DNA of 64,000 nt from Chitinilyticum litopenaei DSM 21440 (GTDB lineage Bacteria; Pseudomonadota; Gammaproteobacteria; Burkholderiales; Chitinibacteraceae), in NCBI RefSeq assembly GCF_000428145.1, contig NZ_ATZJ01000001.1, positions 124,001 to 188,000 of the forward strand, given 5' to 3'. Shown in pieces: positions 46,080 to 55,747 of the stretch (its first letter is position 1; each line of letters opens with the position of its first letter). A model generated the notes under the pieces. The model was given only the letters and a program-made list of their open reading frames with translations, ran no database searches and was not told the origin of the DNA. Position numbers and translations under genes: made by a program.

Positions 46080-46859
46080 ATGAGCGAGCAGCAGCCCAGC
46101 AAGACAGTGCGTGCGGTATTGGGTATCGATATTGGCGGCACCGGCATCAAGGGAGCACCGGTCAATGTGGATACCGGCGAACTGCTGGCCGAGCGTCACC
46201 GCATCGATACGCCGCAGCCGGCCACGCCGGAAGCCGTAGGCAGGGTGGTCAAGCAGCTGGTCGATCATTTCCAGTGGCAGGGCCCCATCGGCTGCACCTT
46301 TCCGGCCATCGTCCACAATGGCATGACGCTGTCGGCGGCGAATGTCGATCAGAGCTGGATCAATGCCGAGGCCGAAGCCATCCTCGCCGCCGCCACCGGC
46401 CTGAAACTCAAGCTGCTCAATGACGCCGACGCCGCCGGCCTGGCCGAAGTCACCTTTGGCGCCGCGCACGGCAAGAAGGGCAAGATCATCGTCATCACGC
46501 TGGGCACCGGCATCGGCAGCGCACTGATCGTCGATGGCAAGCTGATCAGCAATACCGAATTCGGCCACCTGATCTTCCCGCAGGACACCATCGCCGAGAA
46601 ATACTGTTCGGCCAAGGTCAAGGAAGACCTCGACCTGAAGTGGAAGGACTACAACCCGCGCCTGAACGCCTATCTGCAACACCTGCAGCTGCTCTTTTCG
46701 CCCGACCTCGTCATCATTGGCGGCGGCATCAGCAAGAAGGCCGACAAATTCATTCCGGAAATGCAGGGCCTGCGCTTCGAGCTGGTCGCAGCCGAGCTGA
46801 AGAACGAGGCCGGGATTGTCGGTGCGGCGCTGGAAGCGGCTGCCACATTTGGTGTTTGA
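46080..46859 (+). CDS. ppgK: Polyphosphate glucokinase
   Basis: 259 aa. ROK-type kinase: LGIDIGGTGIKGAPVNVDTG is the N-terminal phosphate-binding motif typical of PPGK, followed by GCTFPAIVHNG, NDADAAGLAEVTFGAAHGKK and TLGTGIGSALIVDG. Phosphorylates glucose with inorganic polyphosphate (and often ATP). The ROK zinc-binding cysteine motif is missing, as expected for PPGK. It would handle unphosphorylated glucose alongside the PTS encoded about 7 kb away. A decayed GGGTAT palindrome follows the stop. Confidence 0.92.
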   Translation: MSEQQPSKTVRAVLGIDIGGTGIKGAPVNVDTGELLAERHRIDTPQPATPEAVGRVVKQLVDHFQWQGPIGCTFPAIVHNGMTLSAANVDQSWINAEAEAILAAATGLKLKLLNDADAAGLAEVTFGAAHGKKGKIIVITLGTGIGSALIVDGKLISNTEFGHLIFPQDTIAEKYCSAKVKEDLDLKWKDYNPRLNAYLQHLQLLFSPDLVIIGGGISKKADKFIPEMQGLRFELVAAELKNEAGIVGAALEAAATFGV

Positions 46860-46861
46860 TA

Positions 46862-46909
46862 GGGTATATCCCTGAAGCCTTTGCGCTTGTTGGGCTGTAG
46901 GTTAATGGG
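46862..46909. repeat. Decayed GGGTAT palindromic repeat after ppgK
   Basis: GGGTATATCCCTGAAGCC is intact; the right arm GGCTGTAGGTTAATGGG is degraded. 3 bp after the stop. Confidence 0.5.
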
Positions 46910-47076
46910 TTGGACAGTATTTCGATGGCAACGGGCTGACCGCGCAAGCGTGCAGCCCATTGGCTTTTCCGTGTGCCGCTTGCCGGACAGCCCGGCCTTG
47001 CTGGTCAGTGGCGTGGCGCAAGTGCCTGTTTTCGCGTAGAATATTTGCCCTTTGCTGATCATCGAGCGCCTTCTTT

Positions 47077-48981
47077 ATGCACTATCCCACCCGCTATGAC
47101 GTCATTGTGGTCGGCGGCGGCCACGCCGGCACCGAAGCCGCGCTGGCGGCCGCGCGCATGGGGCGCAAGACGCTCTTGCTGACGCACAATATCGAAACGC
47201 TGGGGCAGATGAGCTGCAACCCGTCCATCGGCGGCATCGGCAAGGGCCATCTGGTGCGCGAGGTTGACGCGCTCGGCGGTGCGATGGCGCTGGCCACCGA
47301 CATGAGCGGCATCCAGTTCAAGACGCTGAACGCCAGCAAGGGCCCGGCGGTGCGCGCCACGCGCGCGCAGGCCGACCGCGTGCGCTACAAGGCGGCGATC
47401 CGCCACATGCTGGAGAACCAGGAAAACCTCGACATTTTCCAGCAGGAAGTCAGCGACCTGCTGCTCGACGGCGAGCGCGTTACCGGCGCCGTTACGCAGA
47501 TCGGCATCCGCTTCGAGGCCAGCGCCGTGGTGCTGACCGCCGGCACCTTCCTGGGCGGCAAGATCCACGTCGGCCTGGAAAACCACGTCGGCGGACGCGC
47601 CGGCGACCCGGCGTCGATCACGCTGTCGCAACGCCTGCGCGAACTGCAGCTGCCGGTAGGGCGCCTGAAAACCGGCACGCCGCCGCGCATCGACGGCAGA
47701 ACGATCAATTTCGCCGTGCTCGAATGCCAGCCCGGCGACACGCCCGAGCCGGTGTTTTCCGCTCGTGGTAACCGCAGCATGCACCCGCGCCAGCTGCCGT
47801 GCTGGATCGCGCACACCAACACGCAAACGCACGACATCCTGCGCAGCGGCTTTGACCGCAGCCCGATGTTCACCGGCAAGATCGAGGGCGTCGGCCCGCG
47901 CTACTGCCCGTCGGTCGAGGACAAGATCAACCGCTTTGCCGACAAGGACAGCCACCAGGTCTTCCTCGAACCCGAGGGCCTGGATACGCACGAATACTAT
48001 CCGGGCGGTTTTTCGACCAGCCTGCCCTTCGATATCCAGTATGCCGCGCTGCGCTCGATGGCCGGGCTGGAAAACGCACGCATCCTGCGCCCCGGCTATG
48101 CGATCGAATACGATTACTTCGACCCGCGCGCACTGAAAGCCAGCTTCGAAACCAAGGCGATCAAGGGGCTGTTTTTTGCCGGCCAGATCAACGGCACCAC
48201 CGGTTACGAGGAAGCGGCCGCGCAAGGCTTGTTCGCCGGCATGAACGCGGCGCTGTACGCGCGCGACGAGGCGCCGTGGACCCCGGGTCGCGACGAGGCC
48301 TATCTGGGCGTGCTGGTCGACGACCTGACCACGCTGGGCGTGACCGAGCCCTACCGCATGTTCACCAGCCGCGCCGAATTCCGCCTGCAGTTGCGCGAGG
48401 ACAACGCCGACCTGCGCCTCACCGAGCACGGCCGCAGGCTGGGCCTCGTCGGCGATGCGCAGTGGGAGATGTTCTGCCGCAAGCGCGACGCGGTGGAAGC
48501 CGAACTGCAAAGGCTGAAAACCACGTGGGTGAACCCGCGCATTCTGGACGCCGCGGATGCCGAGCGCGTGCTGGGTCGCGCGATCGAGCGCGAGTACAAC
48601 CTTGCGGACCTGCTGCGCCGCCCCGAGGTGAGCTACGCCAGCCTGATGACGCTGGCGTGCGCGCAGCCCAGCGATGGCGAAGCGCTGGTGAACGATGAAC
48701 TCGTCGCCGAGCAGGTGGAGATCCAGGTCAAATACCAGGGCTATATCGACCGCCAGCAGAGCGAGGTTGCGGCGCGCGCCGACGTCGAGCATTTCCGCCT
48801 GCCCGACGATTTTGATTACGGCCAGGTGGTCGGGCTGTCGAAGGAAGTCCAGCAAAAGCTCAATGCACACCGTCCGGAAACGCTGGGGCAGGCCAGCCGC
48901 ATTTCCGGCATCACGCCGGCGGCGATTGCGCTGCTGGTTGTGCACATCAAGAAGCGCCAGCTCGGCGAACAGGTAGCCTGA
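47077..48981 (+). CDS. mnmG: tRNA uridine 5-carboxymethylaminomethyl modification enzyme MnmG (GidA)
   Basis: 634 aa, usual length. FAD-binding start YDVIVVGGGHAGTEAALAAA, GLKTGTPPRIDGRTI, PSVEDKINRFADKDSHQVFLEPEG and the C-terminal helical domain binding MnmE (YEGYIDRQ-like KYQGYIDRQQSEV). With MnmE it installs cmnm5 at U34 of certain tRNAs. First gene of the conserved mnmG-rsmG-parA-parB block; a TAGAAT at 47037 may be its -10. Confidence 0.97.
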   Translation: MHYPTRYDVIVVGGGHAGTEAALAAARMGRKTLLLTHNIETLGQMSCNPSIGGIGKGHLVREVDALGGAMALATDMSGIQFKTLNASKGPAVRATRAQADRVRYKAAIRHMLENQENLDIFQQEVSDLLLDGERVTGAVTQIGIRFEASAVVLTAGTFLGGKIHVGLENHVGGRAGDPASITLSQRLRELQLPVGRLKTGTPPRIDGRTINFAVLECQPGDTPEPVFSARGNRSMHPRQLPCWIAHTNTQTHDILRSGFDRSPMFTGKIEGVGPRYCPSVEDKINRFADKDSHQVFLEPEGLDTHEYYPGGFSTSLPFDIQYAALRSMAGLENARILRPGYAIEYDYFDPRALKASFETKAIKGLFFAGQINGTTGYEEAAAQGLFAGMNAALYARDEAPWTPGRDEAYLGVLVDDLTTLGVTEPYRMFTSRAEFRLQLREDNADLRLTEHGRRLGLVGDAQWEMFCRKRDAVEAELQRLKTTWVNPRILDAADAERVLGRAIEREYNLADLLRRPEVSYASLMTLACAQPSDGEALVNDELVAEQVEIQVKYQGYIDRQQSEVAARADVEHFRLPDDFDYGQVVGLSKEVQQKLNAHRPETLGQASRISGITPAAIALLVVHIKKRQLGEQVA

Positions 48982-48991
48982 AGCAAATCAA

Positions 48992-49046
48992 TAGGCCGTA
49001 TATTCATGCAGCCATGAATTTGCCTTGCTTGCAGTTTTATACACGG
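48992..49046. repeat. Divergent palindromic repeat between mnmG and rsmG
   Basis: CCGTATATTCATGCAGCC ... TTGCTTGCAGTTTTATACACGG; arms share the TATA-N4-TGCA spacing of the GGGTAT family although the outer GGG is CCG. Confidence 0.4.
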
Positions 49047-49087
49047 CACTGTATTCAGGCCGGTTTGACAATGAATGGTGATCCGCA

Positions 49088-49720
49088 ATGACTGCACTTG
49101 CCCAACAGCTGGCCGCCGGCCTGTCCGCCCTGTCGCTGGAGCTTGACGCCAACCAGCAGCAAAAGCTGCTCGACTACGTTGCCCTGCTGGGCAAATGGAA
49201 CAAGACCTACAGCCTGACGGCCATCCGCGAGCCCGAGCGCATGGTGACGCACCATCTGCTCGATTCGCTGGCCCCGCTAATGGTAATGGGGTATACGTCC
49301 ACGCGCATTCTGGATGTTGGCTCGGGCTTTGGTACCCCCGGTATTCCCTGGGCGATTGCCCGGCCGGACTGGCAATTGACGCTGCTCGATTCCAATCACA
49401 AGAAAACCACTTTCCTGCGCCAGGCCGTCATGGAACTGCAACTGCACAATGTCACGGTGGTGACGGACCGGGTGGAGCAGTATCATCCGGAAGCACCCTT
49501 CGCCTGCATCACTTCGCGCGCCTTTGCCGAGCTGAAGGATTTCGTGCAGTGGACCAGCCACCTGCTGGCCGCGGGCGGACAGTGGGCAGCGCTGAAGGGC
49601 GTGTACCCGCACGAGGAAATCGCCCATCTGCCGGCTGGTGTCACCGTCCTGCAGGTGGATGCGCTCACGGTACCCGGACTGGATGCCGAGCGGCATCTGG
49701 TCAAGCTGCAGCAACAGTAA
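49088..49720 (+). CDS. rsmG: 16S rRNA (guanine(527)-N(7))-methyltransferase
   Basis: 210 aa. GidB fold with KWNKTYSLTAIREPERMVTHHLLDSLA and the SAM site ILDVGSGFGTPGIPWAIARP; RAFAELKDFVQWTSHLL follows. Methylates G527 of 16S rRNA; loss gives low-level streptomycin resistance in other bacteria. Between mnmG and parA as in most bacteria. A palindrome separates it from mnmG. Confidence 0.96.
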   Translation: MTALAQQLAAGLSALSLELDANQQQKLLDYVALLGKWNKTYSLTAIREPERMVTHHLLDSLAPLMVMGYTSTRILDVGSGFGTPGIPWAIARPDWQLTLLDSNHKKTTFLRQAVMELQLHNVTVVTDRVEQYHPEAPFACITSRAFAELKDFVQWTSHLLAAGGQWAALKGVYPHEEIAHLPAGVTVLQVDALTVPGLDAERHLVKLQQQ

Positions 49721-49739
49721 TATTAAACAGGTTCAAACG

Positions 49740-50525
49740 ATGAAAATTCTGGCGATTGCCAATCAGAAGGGCGGGGTGGGCAAAACCACCACCACGGTCA
49801 ATCTGGCTGCCAGCCTTGCCCATCTGGACAAGCGCGTGCTGCTGGTCGACCTCGACCCGCAGGGCAATGCCACCATGGGCAGCGGCATCGACAAGGCCAG
49901 GCTCAAGAACACGGTGTACACGCTGCTGATCGGGGAGTCGGATGTCGCCGCTACGGTGCTGAAATCCGAAACCGGCGGCTTCGATGTGCTGCCGACCAAT
50001 CGCGAGCTGGCTGGCGCCGAGGTCGAACTGGTCGATGCCGATGCGCGCGAGTCACGCCTCAAGGCTGCGCTGGAGCAGGTGGCCGGGCAGTATGATTTCG
50101 TGATTCTGGATTGCCCGCCAGCCTTGAACCTGCTGACGCTGAACGCGCTGGTCGCCGCCGATTCGGTGATGATCCCGATGCAGTGCGAGTACTACGCGCT
50201 GGAAGGCTTGTCCGATCTGGTCGGGACGCTCAAGCGCATCAAGCAGAATCTGAATCGCAAGATTGAAATCGAGGGCTTGCTGCGCACCATGTTCGACCCG
50301 CGCTCGACGCTGTCGCAGCAGGTGTCCGACCAGCTGGTCAAGCACTTCACCAGCAAGCTTTATCACACGGTGATTCCGCGCAATATCCGTCTGGCGGAGG
50401 CCCCCAGTTACGGCCGGCCGATTCTGGCTTACGACAAGTCGTCCAAGGGCGCGCAAGCCTACCTGCAATTGGCCGAAGAGCTGCTGGCAAGGCATAATCC
50501 GCAGCATTCGGCACAAGCGGTTTAA
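49740..50525 (+). CDS. parA: Chromosome partitioning ATPase ParA (Soj)
   Basis: 261 aa from ATG at 49740. Deviant Walker A KGGVGKTTTTVNLAA, Walker A' VLLVDLDPQGNATMG, Walker B DFVILDCPPALNLL. The chromosomal Soj type, without an N-terminal helix-turn-helix. Forms DNA-bound gradients that move ParB-parS complexes. The rsmG stop is 19 bp upstream and parB starts 6 bp downstream. Confidence 0.97.
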   Translation: MKILAIANQKGGVGKTTTTVNLAASLAHLDKRVLLVDLDPQGNATMGSGIDKARLKNTVYTLLIGESDVAATVLKSETGGFDVLPTNRELAGAEVELVDADARESRLKAALEQVAGQYDFVILDCPPALNLLTLNALVAADSVMIPMQCEYYALEGLSDLVGTLKRIKQNLNRKIEIEGLLRTMFDPRSTLSQQVSDQLVKHFTSKLYHTVIPRNIRLAEAPSYGRPILAYDKSSKGAQAYLQLAEELLARHNPQHSAQAV

Positions 50526-50531
50526 GATCAG

Positions 50532-51368
50532 ATGGTCAGCAAGAAATTCAAGGGACTCGGGCGCGGGCTTGATGCGCTGATGGGTGACAGTGCGCCGGCA
50601 GAAACACTGCAGACACTGCCTGTCAGCGCCTTCGTGCCGGGCAAGTATCAGCCGCGCAGTCAGTTCGATCCCGCAGCGCTGCAGGAGCTGGCCGACTCGA
50701 TCCGCGCCCAGGGTCTGATGCAGCCGGTGCTGGTGCGCCCGCTCGGTGACGAGCGCTTCGAGATCATCGCCGGTGAACGTCGCTGGCGCGCGGCGCAACT
50801 GGCCGGTCTGGATGAAATCGCCGCACTGGTGCGCGAAATCCCCGATGAAGCGGCATTGGCGATGGCGCTGATCGAAAACATCCAGCGCGAAAACCTCAAT
50901 GCGCTGGAAGAAGCCAGCGGCATTCAGCGCCTGATCGACGAATTCGGCATGACGCACGAAAGTGCGGCCGATGCGGTGGGCAAGTCGCGCAGTGCGGTCA
51001 GCAATCTCTTGCGCCTCTTGCAATTGTCCGAGCCGGTGCGCGACCTGCTGATGCAGGGGCAGCTCGATATGGGGCATGCCCGCGCCTTGCTGCCGCTGGA
51101 TACGCTGGCGCAAGTCGAGGCCGCCAGAACGGTGGTGCTCAAGGGATTGTCGGTGCGCGAAACCGAAGCGCTGGTCAAGCGCCTGCTCGACGCGCCACGG
51201 GATAAACCGCAGAAGAAGCCCGACCCCGATGTCGCGCGTCTGTGCGAGATGCTGTCGGAAAAAATCGGCGCCAAGGTCACGCTGGCGCCCGGCCGCAAGG
51301 GCTCGGGCCGTCTGACCATCGAATACGGCAGCCTTGATCAGCTGGATGCCCTGATCGCCAAATTCTGA
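50532..51368 (+). CDS. parB: Chromosome partitioning protein ParB (Spo0J)
   Basis: 278 aa. Starts KKFKGLGRGLDALMGD, the conserved ParA-interaction motif, then the CTPase domain (PRSQFDPAALQELADSIRAQ; GERRWRAAQLAGL), the helix-turn-helix (THESAADAVGKSRSAVSNLLRLL) and a C-terminal dimer region. Binds parS sites; none was found in this window by eye. The gene ends about 180 bp before atpI. Confidence 0.97.
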   Translation: MVSKKFKGLGRGLDALMGDSAPAETLQTLPVSAFVPGKYQPRSQFDPAALQELADSIRAQGLMQPVLVRPLGDERFEIIAGERRWRAAQLAGLDEIAALVREIPDEAALAMALIENIQRENLNALEEASGIQRLIDEFGMTHESAADAVGKSRSAVSNLLRLLQLSEPVRDLLMQGQLDMGHARALLPLDTLAQVEAARTVVLKGLSVRETEALVKRLLDAPRDKPQKKPDPDVARLCEMLSEKIGAKVTLAPGRKGSGRLTIEYGSLDQLDALIAKF

Positions 51369-51491
51369 CGGATTTTCATCAGGGTTTTACCTTATTCTTT
51401 CATGTAATTTTCTGTAACATCCGAAACGCTGCGCCAAACTGGTGCAATGCTGCTGGCAAGTAAAAAAAGCGTGTTCCGTCAATGTGCAAAA

Positions 51492-51521
51492 TTGACGTAA
51501 CTCAAGCGAGCTCCGTATAAT
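51492..51521 (+). promoter_or_regulatory. Promoter of the atp operon
   Basis: TTGACG at 51492-51497 and TATAAT at 51516-51521 with an 18-bp spacer, 25 bp before the atpI start: a near-consensus sigma-70 promoter. Confidence 0.88.
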
Positions 51522-51546
51522 CGCCGGGTTTTGCTGGTGGTGGCAC

Positions 51547-51915
51547 ATGGTCAAGAAAGCGCAGGTTTACGGGGTTATCCGTCTGCAAGCATGGATTACC
51601 GCGGCGCTGACCCTCGGTCTGCTGCTGATCGGCAAACATGCGGCCATGTCCGGTTTCGTCGGCGGGGCCATCGCGCTGGCGGGCAGCCTGCTCTATGCCC
51701 GGATCGCCTTCCGGGTGCAATTCGCACCGCCAGCCGCACTATTAAGAATGCATTTTGCAGCAGAAATGGCAAAGCTCGGCATGACGCTACTTGCTTTTGC
51801 TGCACTGTTTGTTTTTTTCCGGCAGGTTGCCGCGCTCTGGGTGTTCGCAGGATACCTGGCAGCTGCCAGCGCCTACTGGTTCGGGCTTTTGTTTAAATTA
51901 GACGGTAAGAAATAA
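51547..51915 (+). CDS. atpI: ATP synthase protein I
   Basis: 122 aa with four hydrophobic segments (LQAWITAALTLGLLLIG; GFVGGAIALAGSLLYARIAF; LGMTLLAFAALFVFF; LWVFAGYLAAASAYWFGLLF). Small AtpI assists c-ring assembly and is the usual first gene of the proteobacterial atp operon. atpB starts 2 bp after the stop. The sequence diverges strongly among species, so identity rests mostly on position and topology. Confidence 0.88.
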   Translation: MVKKAQVYGVIRLQAWITAALTLGLLLIGKHAAMSGFVGGAIALAGSLLYARIAFRVQFAPPAALLRMHFAAEMAKLGMTLLAFAALFVFFRQVAALWVFAGYLAAASAYWFGLLFKLDGKK

Positions 51916-51917
51916 AA

Positions 51918-52724
51918 ATGGCAGCTTCTTCGAACGGACCTACCGCTACCGAGTATATCCAGCACCACTTGACTCATGCTGGTGCACAATCGGGTTTTCA
52001 CCTGGATACCTTCTGGGTTGCCCTGATTCTCGGTTTTGTTTTCCTCGCTGTTTTCGGCTATGCCGCACGCAAGGCCACCTCCGGTGTGCCGGGCAAGCTG
52101 CAGAATTTCGTCGAGCTGATCGTCGAAATGGTCGACAACCAGATCAAGGATGCCTTTCACGCCAAGAGCAAGGTCATCGGCCCGCTGTCGCTGACCATCT
52201 TTGTCTGGGTGTTCCTGATGAACTCCATGGACTTCTTGCCGGTTGACCTGCTGCCGCTGATTGCCCAGCACATCGGCGCCGCGCTGGGTCATGATCCGCA
52301 CCATGTCTATCTGCGCGTTGTCCCGACTGCGGACGCCAACCAGACCTTCGGCATGTCGCTGACCGTGGTGCTGTTCATCATCGGTTTCTCGATCAAGGCC
52401 AAGGGCCTGTTTGGCTGGATCAAGGAGCTCTTCACCGCGCCTTTCCATGCCGACGGCTTCATGAAGATCATTCTGGCTCCGGTCAACTTCGCCTTCCAGC
52501 TGATCGAACTGGCTGCCAAGCCGATTTCGCTGGCGCTGCGTCTGTTCGGCAACATGTATGCCGGCGAACTGATCTTCATCCTGATCGCCCTGCTGCCGTT
52601 CTGGATCCAGTGGGTGCTGGGTGCGCCGTGGGCCATCTTCCACATTCTGGTCGTCACGCTGCAGGCCTTCGTGTTCATGATGCTGACCATCGTGTACCTG
52701 AGCCTGGCGGTCGAAGACCACTAA
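51918..52724 (+). CDS. atpB: ATP synthase Fo subunit a
   Basis: 268 aa. About five transmembrane helices; the proton-path arginine lies in AAKPISLALRLFGNMYAGELIF, the hallmark of subunit a, and DFLPVDLLP is conserved. Forms the half-channels at the c-ring. Followed by 112 bp of untranslated sequence before atpE. Confidence 0.97.
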   Translation: MAASSNGPTATEYIQHHLTHAGAQSGFHLDTFWVALILGFVFLAVFGYAARKATSGVPGKLQNFVELIVEMVDNQIKDAFHAKSKVIGPLSLTIFVWVFLMNSMDFLPVDLLPLIAQHIGAALGHDPHHVYLRVVPTADANQTFGMSLTVVLFIIGFSIKAKGLFGWIKELFTAPFHADGFMKIILAPVNFAFQLIELAAKPISLALRLFGNMYAGELIFILIALLPFWIQWVLGAPWAIFHILVVTLQAFVFMMLTIVYLSLAVEDH

Positions 52725-52836
52725 GCCGCAAAGAATTCTGTAAAGAATCGAGCCTGGCTGGCCTGGCCAGCCGGGCACGTGTAATCCCAACCTCGTTTTA
52801 CTTCAACCTCAACTATCCTCTTTAGGAGATTTTTAA

Positions 52837-53121
52837 ATGGCTGTTGCTGAAATCGCTTCCGTACAAAGCTTTACCGTTATCGCTGCCGCGATCATCATCG
52901 GTCTGGCCGCCATCGGTACCGCTCTGGGCTTTGCAATCCTCGGTGGCAAGTTCCTCGAGTCCTCCGCTCGCCAGCCGGAAATGATCCCGGTTCTGCAAAC
53001 CAAGCTGTTCATTATCGCCGGTCTGCTGGACGCGATCTCCATGATCGGTGTTGGTGTTGCCATGCTGTACACCTTCAACAACCCGTTCCTGAACGCTGTT
53101 GTAGCTGCCGCTGCCAACTAA
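52837..53121 (+). CDS. atpE: ATP synthase Fo subunit c
   Basis: 94 aa, two-helix hairpin with polar loop SARQPEM and the ion-binding carboxylate Asp65 in GLLDAISMIGVG. An aspartate without the Gln/Glu sodium signature indicates proton coupling. AGGAG lies before the start, fitting high expression. Codon use is optimised for abundant translation. Confidence 0.97.
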   Translation: MAVAEIASVQSFTVIAAAIIIGLAAIGTALGFAILGGKFLESSARQPEMIPVLQTKLFIIAGLLDAISMIGVGVAMLYTFNNPFLNAVVAAAAN

Positions 53122-53155
53122 TCATCCGATCAGCCTTTAAAGGAGGATTTTCAGC

Positions 53156-53626
53156 GTGAATATCAATTTGTCCTTGCTGGGTCAGATGATCACTTTCGGG
53201 ATCCTGATCTGGTTCACGATGAAATTTGTCTGGCCTCCGCTGACCCAGATGATGGAAGAGCGCGCCAAGCGCATCGCTGACGGTCTGGCTGCTGCCGATC
53301 GCGCCAAGCAGGATCTGGCCAATGCCGAAAAGGCATCGGCCGACAAGCTGCGCGAAGCCAAGCAGCAAGCTGCCGAGATCATCGCCCAAGCAGAAAAACG
53401 TGCTGCCCAGCTGGTTGAAGAAGCCAAGGTTGCCGCCAAGTCCGAAGGCGAACGCCTTCTGGCCGGCGCCCAGGCCGAAGTTGACCAGCAGGTGCATCAG
53501 GCCAAGGAGACGCTGCGTCAGCAGGTCGCCGAACTGGCTCTGGCAGGTGCGGAAAAGATTCTGCGTAGCGAAGTCGACGCAAACAAGCACAGCCAATTGT
53601 TGGCATCTATCAAAGCGGAACTGTAA
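53156..53626 (+). CDS. atpF: ATP synthase Fo subunit b
   Basis: 156 aa from a GTG start preceded by a perfect AGGAGG. One N-terminal membrane helix (LLGQMITFGILIWFTMKFVWPPL) and a long hydrophilic coiled coil (ERAKRIADGLAAADRAKQ ...). Peripheral stalk dimer joining Fo to the delta subunit. atpH starts 7 bp later. Confidence 0.97.
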   Translation: MNINLSLLGQMITFGILIWFTMKFVWPPLTQMMEERAKRIADGLAAADRAKQDLANAEKASADKLREAKQQAAEIIAQAEKRAAQLVEEAKVAAKSEGERLLAGAQAEVDQQVHQAKETLRQQVAELALAGAEKILRSEVDANKHSQLLASIKAEL

Positions 53627-53633
53627 GACAGTC

Positions 53634-54170
53634 ATGGCAGAACTCATCACCGTCGCAAGACCCTATGCCGAGGCTGTCTTTCGTCTGGCGAAGTCAAACG
53701 GCACGTTGACCCAGTGGTCCGACGTGCTCGGCTCGCTCGCGCTCATTGCGCAGAACGAGCAGATGCTGGACGTGGTGGCCAATCCCAAGTATTCCGCTAC
53801 TCAGGCACAAACCCTGCTGACGGAGATTCTGGGTAGTGCGGCGACTGCGGAAGTGAACAACTTCCTCGCCGTACTGCTGGAAAACCGTCGTTTCGCCGTT
53901 TTGCCGGCGATCACCGAACTGTTTGAGACCTACAAGGCTGCCGATGCGGGCGAAGTTGAAGCCAGCATTGAAACCGCCTTTGCACTGTCCGACAGCGAGC
54001 TCACCGAGCTGACTGCCGTTCTGAAGCAACAACTCAAGCGCTCGGTTACTGCCCGCGTGAGTATCAATCCGGAACTGATCGGCGGCGTCAAGGTGACGGT
54101 CGGCGATCTGGTGATTGATGCCTCGGTTAGCGGCAAGCTGGCAGAATTGGCGACAAGCCTGAAGAGCTAG
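53634..54170 (+). CDS. atpH: ATP synthase F1 subunit delta
   Basis: 178 aa from ATG at 53634. N-terminal six-helix domain (LITVARPYAEAVFRLAKSNG), C-terminal region with the family signature RVSINPELIGGVKVTVGDLVIDASV. Caps the F1 head and binds subunit b. Followed by atpA after a GGAG site. Confidence 0.96.
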   Translation: MAELITVARPYAEAVFRLAKSNGTLTQWSDVLGSLALIAQNEQMLDVVANPKYSATQAQTLLTEILGSAATAEVNNFLAVLLENRRFAVLPAITELFETYKAADAGEVEASIETAFALSDSELTELTAVLKQQLKRSVTARVSINPELIGGVKVTVGDLVIDASVSGKLAELATSLKS

Positions 54171-54180
54171 GAGATTTTTA

Positions 54181-55722
54181 ATGCAACTCAATCCGTCCGA
54201 AATCAGTGAACTGATTAAAGCTCGGATCCAGAATCTGTCGGAAGGCGCACAGTCCAGCACCACTGGTACCGTAGTCTCCGTAACCGACGGTATCGTTCGC
54301 GTACACGGCCTGTCCGATGTCATGCAGGGCGAAATGCTGGAATTCCCGGGCAACACCTTTGGTCTGGCGCTCAACCTCGAGCGTGATTCCGTCGGTGCCG
54401 TAGTACTGGGTGAATACAAGCACATCGTCGAAGGCGACGTTGTGAAGTGTACCGGCCGCATTCTGGAAGTACCGGTTGGTCGCGAACTGGTTGGCCGCGT
54501 GGTGAACGCCCTGGGCCAGCCGATCGACGGCAAGGGTCCGCTGGGTACCAGCAAGACCAGCCCGATCGAAAAGATCGCTCCGGGTGTAATTGCCCGTCAA
54601 TCCGTATCCCAGCCGCTGCAAACCGGTATCAAGTCCATCGACACCATGGTGCCGATCGGTCGTGGCCAGCGTGAGCTGATCATTGGTGACCGTCAGACCG
54701 GCAAGACTGCCGTTGCGCTGGACGCGATCATCAACCAGAAGGGTACTGGTGTTACGTGTATCTACGTTGCGATCGGCCAGAAGGCTTCGTCGATTGCCAA
54801 CGTCGTACGCAAGCTGGAAGAGCATGGCGCCATGGGTCATACCATCGTTGTTGCTGCTTCCGCTTCCGAGTCCGCTGCGCTGCAATACATCGCTGCCTAC
54901 TCCGGTTGCACCATGGGCGAATTCTTCCGTGACAACGGTGAAGATGCCCTGATCGTTTACGATGACCTGTCCAAGCAAGCCGTTGCTTACCGTCAGATCT
55001 CCCTGTTGCTGCGCCGCCCGCCGGGCCGTGAAGCATTCCCGGGCGATGTATTCTATCTCCACTCCCGTCTGCTGGAACGCGCTGCGCGCATCAACGACGT
55101 GGAAGTCGAGAAGCTGACCAATGGCGCCGTGAAGGGCAAGACTGGCTCGCTGACCGCCCTGCCGATCATCGAAACCCAGGCTGGTGACGTTTCGGCCTTC
55201 GTTCCGACCAACGTGATCTCGATTACCGACGGCCAGATCTTCCTGGAAACCGATCTGTTCAACGCCGGTATCCGTCCGGCCATGAACGCCGGTATCTCGG
55301 TATCGCGCGTCGGCGGTGCAGCCCAGACCAAGATCATCAAGAAGCTCGGTGGCGGTGTGCGTCTGGCCCTGGCCCAGTATCGTGAACTGGCTGCGTTCGC
55401 GCAGTTCGCTTCCGATCTGGACGAAGCCACCCGCAAGCAGCTCGAGCGCGGCAAGCTGGTGACCGAGTTGATGAAGCAGGCCCAGTACAGCCCGCTGAAG
55501 GTTTCCGAACTCGGCGTGACCCTGTTGCTGATCAACAAGGGTTCCTACGACGATGTTCCGGTCGACAAGGCTCTGGCCTTTGAAGCTGCCTTCCTGTCCA
55601 ACCTCAAGGCCAACCATGCAGATCTGCTGGCCCGTGTTGACGCGAAGGGCGAACTGTCTGGCGAAGATGAAGCTGCCATCATGAAGGCGGTGGAAAGCTT
55701 CAAGTCCAGCGCTGCCTACTGA
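54181..55722 (+). CDS. atpA: ATP synthase F1 subunit alpha
   Basis: 513 aa. N-terminal barrel, nucleotide-binding domain with P-loop GDRQTGKTAVALDAI, the signature PGREAFPGDVFYLHSRLLERAARI, and the C-terminal helical domain. Non-catalytic nucleotide-binding subunit of the alpha3beta3 hexamer. Codon usage is biased towards preferred codons as expected for this operon. Confidence 0.98.
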   Translation: MQLNPSEISELIKARIQNLSEGAQSSTTGTVVSVTDGIVRVHGLSDVMQGEMLEFPGNTFGLALNLERDSVGAVVLGEYKHIVEGDVVKCTGRILEVPVGRELVGRVVNALGQPIDGKGPLGTSKTSPIEKIAPGVIARQSVSQPLQTGIKSIDTMVPIGRGQRELIIGDRQTGKTAVALDAIINQKGTGVTCIYVAIGQKASSIANVVRKLEEHGAMGHTIVVAASASESAALQYIAAYSGCTMGEFFRDNGEDALIVYDDLSKQAVAYRQISLLLRRPPGREAFPGDVFYLHSRLLERAARINDVEVEKLTNGAVKGKTGSLTALPIIETQAGDVSAFVPTNVISITDGQIFLETDLFNAGIRPAMNAGISVSRVGGAAQTKIIKKLGGGVRLALAQYRELAAFAQFASDLDEATRKQLERGKLVTELMKQAQYSPLKVSELGVTLLLINKGSYDDVPVDKALAFEAAFLSNLKANHADLLARVDAKGELSGEDEAAIMKAVESFKSSAAY

Positions 55723-55747
55723 TCGACGTTGAAACGAGGATCAGAAC

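Noticed and set aside
47059..48945. 628-codon open frame on the minus strand
   Set aside because: Antisense shadow of mnmG.
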